A DNA stretch of 64,000 nt from Jacaranda mimosifolia (lineage: Eukaryota > Streptophyta > Magnoliopsida > Lamiales > Bignoniaceae), in NCBI GenBank assembly GCA_018894105.1, contig CM032121.1:3643007-3707006 (forward strand). The letters are read 5' to 3'. Of this stretch, positions 57,981 to 64,000 are shown in pieces. Within the stretch, counting starts at the first letter, position 1. Each line of letters begins with the position of its first letter. The notes under the pieces are model-generated. The model was given only the letters and a program-made list of their open reading frames with translations. It did not search any database and was not told the DNA's origin. Position numbers and translations under genes: made by a program.

Positions 57981-60900
57981 ATGGACGTGGAGAGATCGTC
58001 GCTTTGCAATTGCGTGGTGAATTTCTTGCTGGAAGAGAATTACTTACTGTCGGCGTTCGAGCTACTCCATGAGCTTCTGGAAGACGGCCGGGAAGATCAG
58101 GCTATTAGGCTCAAAGAATTCTTCTCTGATCCAACTCATTTTCCTCCAGATCAGATCTCCCACTTCAACTCTCTCCGAGGTTCGCTCTATGCATGCTTAT
58201 ATCTATACAATCACACACGCAGGCAACGTGTTAATCGTTTATTTTGTGATTTTTATCGGTGTGCGCATTTTTATGTGTGAGTTAGTGAAATTGTAGTACA
58301 AGTTGCGGTACTATCAGCTTCCGGTTTTAATTTAGAATTTTTTTATTAGCGCTGTTTTATATTATTGATTGTGGTTTTTTTCAATTACACTGTTGCATTG
58401 AGGTATCATTCGCTAATTTTGTCATTTGTAAGTAATCTAAGAAATTGAAACAGAACTTTCTCATGTTGATTTGCTAATTAGTTTAGCATTGAAGTGTTAA
58501 GCTTTTCTTTACGAGCTGTATAATTCAACGAATAACATCCCCTGAACATGGAATTTGAAGAATAGTAATTAGCTGTCTTAAACACTCTGTTGTCAGTCAG
58601 TATCATATTATAGTTAATGAGTGCAGTTTAGATAGAATAATGAGTGTCATGGCTCTAAAAAAATCAGATATCCAAGTGTCACAATGACTGGCTTAGGGGC
58701 TATACTAATCTCTTTTGTAGAAGGTTATTAAGAATGTAACTATTTGGCTTATTCAGGAGTTTTACTAAAATACCTGCATTTTTAATGCCTGTAGTGTTGT
58801 CTGTGTTGCATCTAAGGCATTTCCTGCTTCAAGCTGGTTCAGCAGTTGGGAATCACAACTTTTAACATGCTGATGGAATGCTTAAAATAGTGTATTTCCT
58901 TTTCATTTTTTCTTCTTTTTTCTTTTCTAGTTTTAGATAATGAATAACAGATGGCCATTGCCATGTTGCGTGTTAAGGGCTTCTCTTTCCATATTTAAAT
59001 ATTTGCAAATAGATTCTCCAAAAAGTAGTTAGAAGTGATAAATGAGCAAAGTTTCATTTATTGCTCGATACACTGTCGAAAATTGTCTAATGATTAGGCA
59101 AAACCATAGCTATTGATCAATAAAGTGTGAAACTCTAAATGCAACTATCTTCTAGACTTCTAGTGACACAAATGTGGAGGAAACCTTACCCCCAGGTCCC
59201 GTTGCCTACTGAACATTTAGTGTTTTCTGATTTGATCACAATGGATAAGCTAGAATGCATTTTGATCTTATATTATGGCATTTCTAAATTTTTGTCTTAG
59301 AATTTATTTATGGCAGCAGTTGTCCTAAAGGCTGATATACATAGCCAGAGCTTCTATGCCCTGCAGACTTTCAAATTAGCAATACGTACCTGAATTTAGT
59401 AAGGAAGATAGAGAAAACTGATGGAACATATCAGCATTCCCCAAGGAAAGCATTTTCAGATGATGAAAAGACAGACTGTAGTGTGATGGCTAACAATCAC
59501 CCAACTTTAAAGTAGAAGTCTTATTTTGTGAACTTGTGTGGGTGATCTCAGCAGTGTGCATATGGTTCTTATCCTTGTTTTATTGAGGTGTGCTACAGTC
59601 TTGGATAATATTATCAGTTAGTGGACAAATTTCCCACTGAAAATATGAAAAAGGGAAGAGACAAACCAAGGAATGCCCATACTAATCAGTCCTAGAAAGG
59701 ACAAGAAAATATGAAGGAATTTTTCTGGAAAGTTTTTTTCGTTAGGCGGCAATGACTTTCGAATGTGTAAAATCCCAGTGAAAAAATAATCCCAGCCTTT
59801 GAATATATTTTAATGTGAGACAAGATTGTTAAATAATAAAAGGGAAAAAAGACCCCATAAAATGACTGGCCAAATTTAAAATATAGAAGTACTCCTACAG
59901 CTGCTTGTCAGCAATACTACTACCCATCTCCTTGTCTTTATTTGACATCTCAAAACTTAATGTAATTGTTTGATGCTTCAAACTTGGTGCTGGAACTGTT
60001 TATTTTACCTGAGTTTCACGTGTAGAGGATGTCGATTCATTTCCTTTTCTTCTATTGTTCATGGGAACAGTGGCAGACCCTCAGACTCTATTTGAAGAAA
60101 AGGAGTCACTGGAAGAAAAATTGGCTGTCAGTGAATATGAGCTTCGTTTAGCTCAAGAAGACATTATCAACCTCAAGGCTGAGTTGCTGAAGAAAACTGA
60201 AACCAACTCGGATGAATCAAGCGGTAATTATGCAACTGCATCTATTTTGTCTCTGACATATACTCTTAAGCTTTCTAAACATTACATTAATCTTGTTCTG
60301 CTAGTAGGAAAATGGTTTTCCTATTTTCCTTTTTGGTGCAGTTACAATAGAGTTCTACTACATCCTTTTTCCAGTCTACCAATGTCATATTGACTAAAGA
60401 TATTTTAGATTTCACCAGCACCTATATTTTTGTTGTATCTGTGGCAATATGTGCTTATTTGTGTTGACTGTAGGCATTGTTGCCTTTTCGTGAATTTATA
60501 TGTCTAATGCATTTTTCAGGGCCAAATGCTAATACTACCGCAGATAATGCTCCAATTGTTGAACCGATAAAAAGGGACTTATCTTTCTCAGATTTGGGTC
60601 CTCTGAAGGACAATGAACGAATGGATATCAACTGTGCAGTGAAGGAGTATTTATTATTAGCAGGATACCGATTAACTGCAATGACATTTTATGAGGAGGT
60701 ACTTCTATTAAAACTTTTGCATAATTCCTTATGATTGGTCTTCTGTGCTTTTGTAGTCTCTCCTATATACAGTTTCCTTCAGAGGTTGGGTACATATTAC
60801 TAAGTGGCTTTCCAAAAGCATGTTTTATCAGGTGAACTCGCGTTTGCTAATGAGTAATGAAAAGAGTTCTCTTTTTGACTAAGAGAAATGAACTTCAGAT

Positions 60901-63827
60901 GTAATATTGATTAGTAGTTTTAAACCTCCAATGCTTGATGAGTAGCTGAGAAGGTCACGTCTCACTGGAATTTGTAATAAAGTATGAACTAGAGTAGCTT
61001 ACGGATTCCTAGTTCACTGGACATTTTTCCCACAATGCTGGTTCGTGATATCCTAGAGCAGATGATATAGTAATTTTTAGCTGGTTGTCTGGTAGAACTT
61101 TCACTTCAAGCAGGTGGATCAACAGGTGTAGTCATCAAGATGATTTTGATAAAAGATAAGATTTAGGGAATTTTTCACATTGATTTAAAGTATTTTTATT
61201 CCTTATTCATTTACTGTTGTGCTTGTGCATGAATATAAACATATATCTAATGATAAATTATTTTACCTGTACTACAGGTCACTGATCAGAACTTGGATGT
61301 ATGGCCACAAAACTCGTCTGCTTGTGTACCAGATGCACTACGACATTATTATTACCAATATCTTTCTACTACTGCAGAGGCTGCTGAGGTACATCTTGAA
61401 TATTCATGGAGAAGTGAATTTATTATTTGCTTAAGTCTGAAAAAAAGAATTTAAAGTTAATGGAATCAGTATTCACTCCCAATGCTTGGATATTGCACGC
61501 CCATCCTGGTGTCTTGATTTTCTGCTAAGATCTACTCCTTGGTGGTCTGTGATCCGATCCTCTTTTCATTTTTCCCAAAAAAGGGATGCCATCTTGCTTA
61601 GAAACTCACTACCATTAGTCAAATCACAAAAGGTTATTGATTTTTGCTTCCAATTATATCTGTTTAAGGAAGTTGGCAATCAATTCTTAGTGCTGATTGT
61701 AAGTTTCAATTTCAGATTTGTCAAACTATGAAATGAAAAAGAAAAACTGATTTTTATTAAATTTAATCTGTCAATTTCATTATCCTTGATTATTAGTGTT
61801 TTGTCAAGACTGAACATAATTCAACAATTACCAGTTATACTGGATTTAATATCACATTGCAGTTGGAAAGGGTTTGAAAGTTGGAAGACACTTGACAGTT
61901 TTGTTTCACTTAGATCTGATCCTTTCAGCAACTCAATGAAACAGCAGCACTTATATGTCACCACATGTATTTGATATGTCTCTTAGGATTAGTTTGATAA
62001 GTGGAGGCTTTGTCCGCTTTGGATGGGATTGTCCATATATCGTGTTTCTTCTATGTCAATAATTTCTCTCGTGCTGAAACTCCCATGCTGACGGTTTTTC
62101 ATGTGTTGCAGGAAAAAATAGCAATGCTTAGAGAAAATGAATCTTTGCGGAAAGAAAATGACAGGCTGAAAACCAATAGTCAAACCTTGCTAAAAAGCAA
62201 AGAAGTGTCAGATGCACAAGTCATGGCATTGACAAAGTCATTGGAGGTGCTTCAGAAAGACATCAAGGATAAAGAAAATCTGGTAATTTTCTCAACCGGA
62301 TATCTGTGGTGCTCATTTTGTGTTCTATTTATCTACGAAATCAAAGTTAAGAATGTCTATCAGGTCCAAGATTTGAAGAAGATTTTGGAAAGCCAAAAAC
62401 GAGAACTAAATGATTGTAGAGCTGAAATAACTTCACTGAAAATGCATATTGAAGGAGCTCAATCTGGAAAAAATGTTTTGGCAACAGACTCTGCAGCCAT
62501 GCAGTCACTACCAGAGAGCTATAATGGCGACGTAAGACTTCTTCAGGATGAAGTAGAGATGTCGAAGGCCAAAGCTTTTGTGAATGCAGACCCTATTGAG
62601 TCAATGAAGAGAGAGGAAGGAAAAGAAGGGGAAGTAGATGAAGTTGAAGAGCCACAAGTAAATGACAATGCATCATCTACTGTTGGTTCGCTTGCTGATG
62701 TAGTAAATGCAGATATTCAGATGATGGGGATACAGGGTTCTGATGAAACAGCTAGCATAGCTGTGGAAGTGCTAGAAGACTTACTAGCTTCTTCAGGTGA
62801 AAGTGGGTTTGTTGGAAATATTGACAATTCTTGCAAGGATAATGGAAAACCATCCCGAGACTCTGATAGCCTAATTGTAAAGTCGGACAATCTTGACACA
62901 GAATCAAATTCTGAAAAAGCGGTAAAGTTCTTGTTCCTCTTCTGAACATGCTAATCTGATGGTCTGAGTTTTTCTTTTTCTTTTCCTTCTCCCTTCTTAC
63001 ATGAAATGAACATGCATTACTCATTTGTACTTTTCAGGGTCTTGGAACTATTCAGATACTTTCAGATGCATTGCCTAAAATTGTACCTTATGTTCTAATC
63101 AACCATCGAGAGGTTTGGCAATCAATTTTGCAACATGTTATTTCAAAAGCTTCATTTATTAGGAATAAAAGTTACAAAACCGGTGTATGTACTTCTCGAG
63201 TTTTTCCTTGTCATGAAATTTATTGGAGTTCCTCCCTTGTAGGAGCTTCTTCCTTTGATTATGTGTGCAATCGAGCGTCACCCAGACAGTGCCACTCGAG
63301 ATTCCTTGACCCACACATTATTTAATCTAATAAAGCGTCCAGATGAGCAGCAGAGACGAATTATAATGGATGTAAGATTCTGAAAACGAAGCAATTGCAA
63401 TTTACTTAATATTTCACTTCGCACTCAATATCTGTTCATTATATCAGGCTTGCGTTACTCTGGCCAAGAATGTAGGAGAGTTGAGAACAGAAACAGAATT
63501 GCTACCCCAGTGTTGGGAACAAGTAAGAATCATCCTAAAATTTCTAGTGTTGCCATTTTTTCGTCGGTTTAAAGGAGCCAGAAATTTGGTCTGCACACTG
63601 ACTTATATTGCTTGTAGATTAATCACATGTATGAGGAGCGTAGGCTGCTCGTTGCTCAATCATGTGGTGAGCTTGCAGAATTTGTGCGGCCCGAGATACG
63701 TGATTCCCTCATCTTGTCCATTGTGCAACAGCTCATTGAGGATTCTGCTACGGTTGTCAGGGAGTCTGCTGCTCATAATCTGGCTTTGTTGCTGGCACTC
63801 TTCCCAAATACAGACAAATATTTCAAG
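57981..63827 (+). CDS. RELCH: RELCH homologue (LisH, coiled-coil, HEAT), 5' part
   Basis: Homologue of the RAB11-binding protein RELCH, a tether in endosome traffic in animals; the plant role is not known to me. Ten exons, all GT-AG and in phase: 57981-58179, 60071-60223, 60520-60698, 61278-61388, 62112-62282, 62364-62921, 63038-63112, 63243-63371, 63448-63522 and 63618-63827. Together they are 1,860 nt, exactly 620 codons. Seen: an N-terminal LisH-like motif (CVVNFLLEENYLLSAFELLH), coiled coil (EEKLAVSEYELRLAQEDI), a second LisH-like motif (CAVKEYLLLAGYRLTAMTFY), coiled coil (LRENESLRKENDRLKTN), an acidic linker, then HEAT repeats (LPLIMCAIERHPDSATRDSL, ESAAHNLALLLALFPNTDKY). The last exon ends FK|GTCAGC and the gene runs past 64000, so the C-terminal HEAT region is missing here. 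The first intron is 1.9 kb. Confidence 0.9.
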
Positions 63828-64000
63828 GTCAGCCTCACTAATCATGCTTCGAGGCAATCATGGAGAAGATATCTGACTTGACAGTTGCCTACAATGTAAG
63901 CTCCGTGATCTAGGAATGGAGCATTTCACCTGATCATACTATGAAGCCTTACAAGAAAAAAGAAAAAGACAAAAGATTTTCTCCAATACTTTCTTTTGTT

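Noticed and set aside
63481..63876. 131-codon frame
   Set aside because: A different frame running through two exons and an intron of the RELCH homologue.

Overview
The window is nuclear DNA of a flowering plant. It has GT-AG introns, a plant-type NF-YC, a tandem CCCH zinc-finger protein of the C3H14/15 type, a PLASTID MOVEMENT IMPAIRED/WEB-type coiled-coil protein, a RELCH homologue with plant exon structure, a plastid rpoC2 fragment, and very AT-rich spacers full of short DNA transposons and tRNA-derived SINEs. The protein families suggest a eudicot, perhaps an asterid, but the species cannot be fixed from the sequence alone.

Layout. 1-16.2 kb holds two head-to-tail NF-YC genes on the minus strand. 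The distal copy (8905-16032) is remodelled: one proline-rich exon is present six times in tandem and a C-terminal exon three times. 16.2-20.1 kb is repeats, including a 1.64-kb hAT-like element with 8-bp target duplications. 20.1-21.7 kb (minus) is a two-exon CCCH protein gene. 22.2-23.3 kb is a cluster of three MITEs. 25.5-25.9 kb (minus) is a small basic plant protein gene of unknown function. 27.5-38 kb is an old segmental duplication: one copy keeps an intact glycine-rich small protein gene (37346-37753), the other a pseudogene plus about 4 kb of inserted DNA. Between the two copies lie a translation-gene-type promoter with a tandemly duplicated leader and a plastid rpoC2 remnant. 40.5-40.9 kb (minus) encodes ribosomal protein L26. 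41.2-48.2 kb is an LTR remnant, MITEs and a degenerate repeat field.

48.5-63.8 kb is the gene-dense part: a PB1-domain protein (+), a PMI2-like coiled-coil protein (minus, convergent with it), a repeat-rich spacer, and the first ten exons of a RELCH homologue (+) that runs off the right edge.

The genes do not form one pathway. The strongest candidate for something undescribed is the exon array of the second NF-YC gene. There, recombination appears to have joined the end of one exon to the donor of the previous intron. This made a self-contained 102-bp, phase 0-0 exon that then multiplied. All exon borders here come from reading splice signals and phases, without transcript support.
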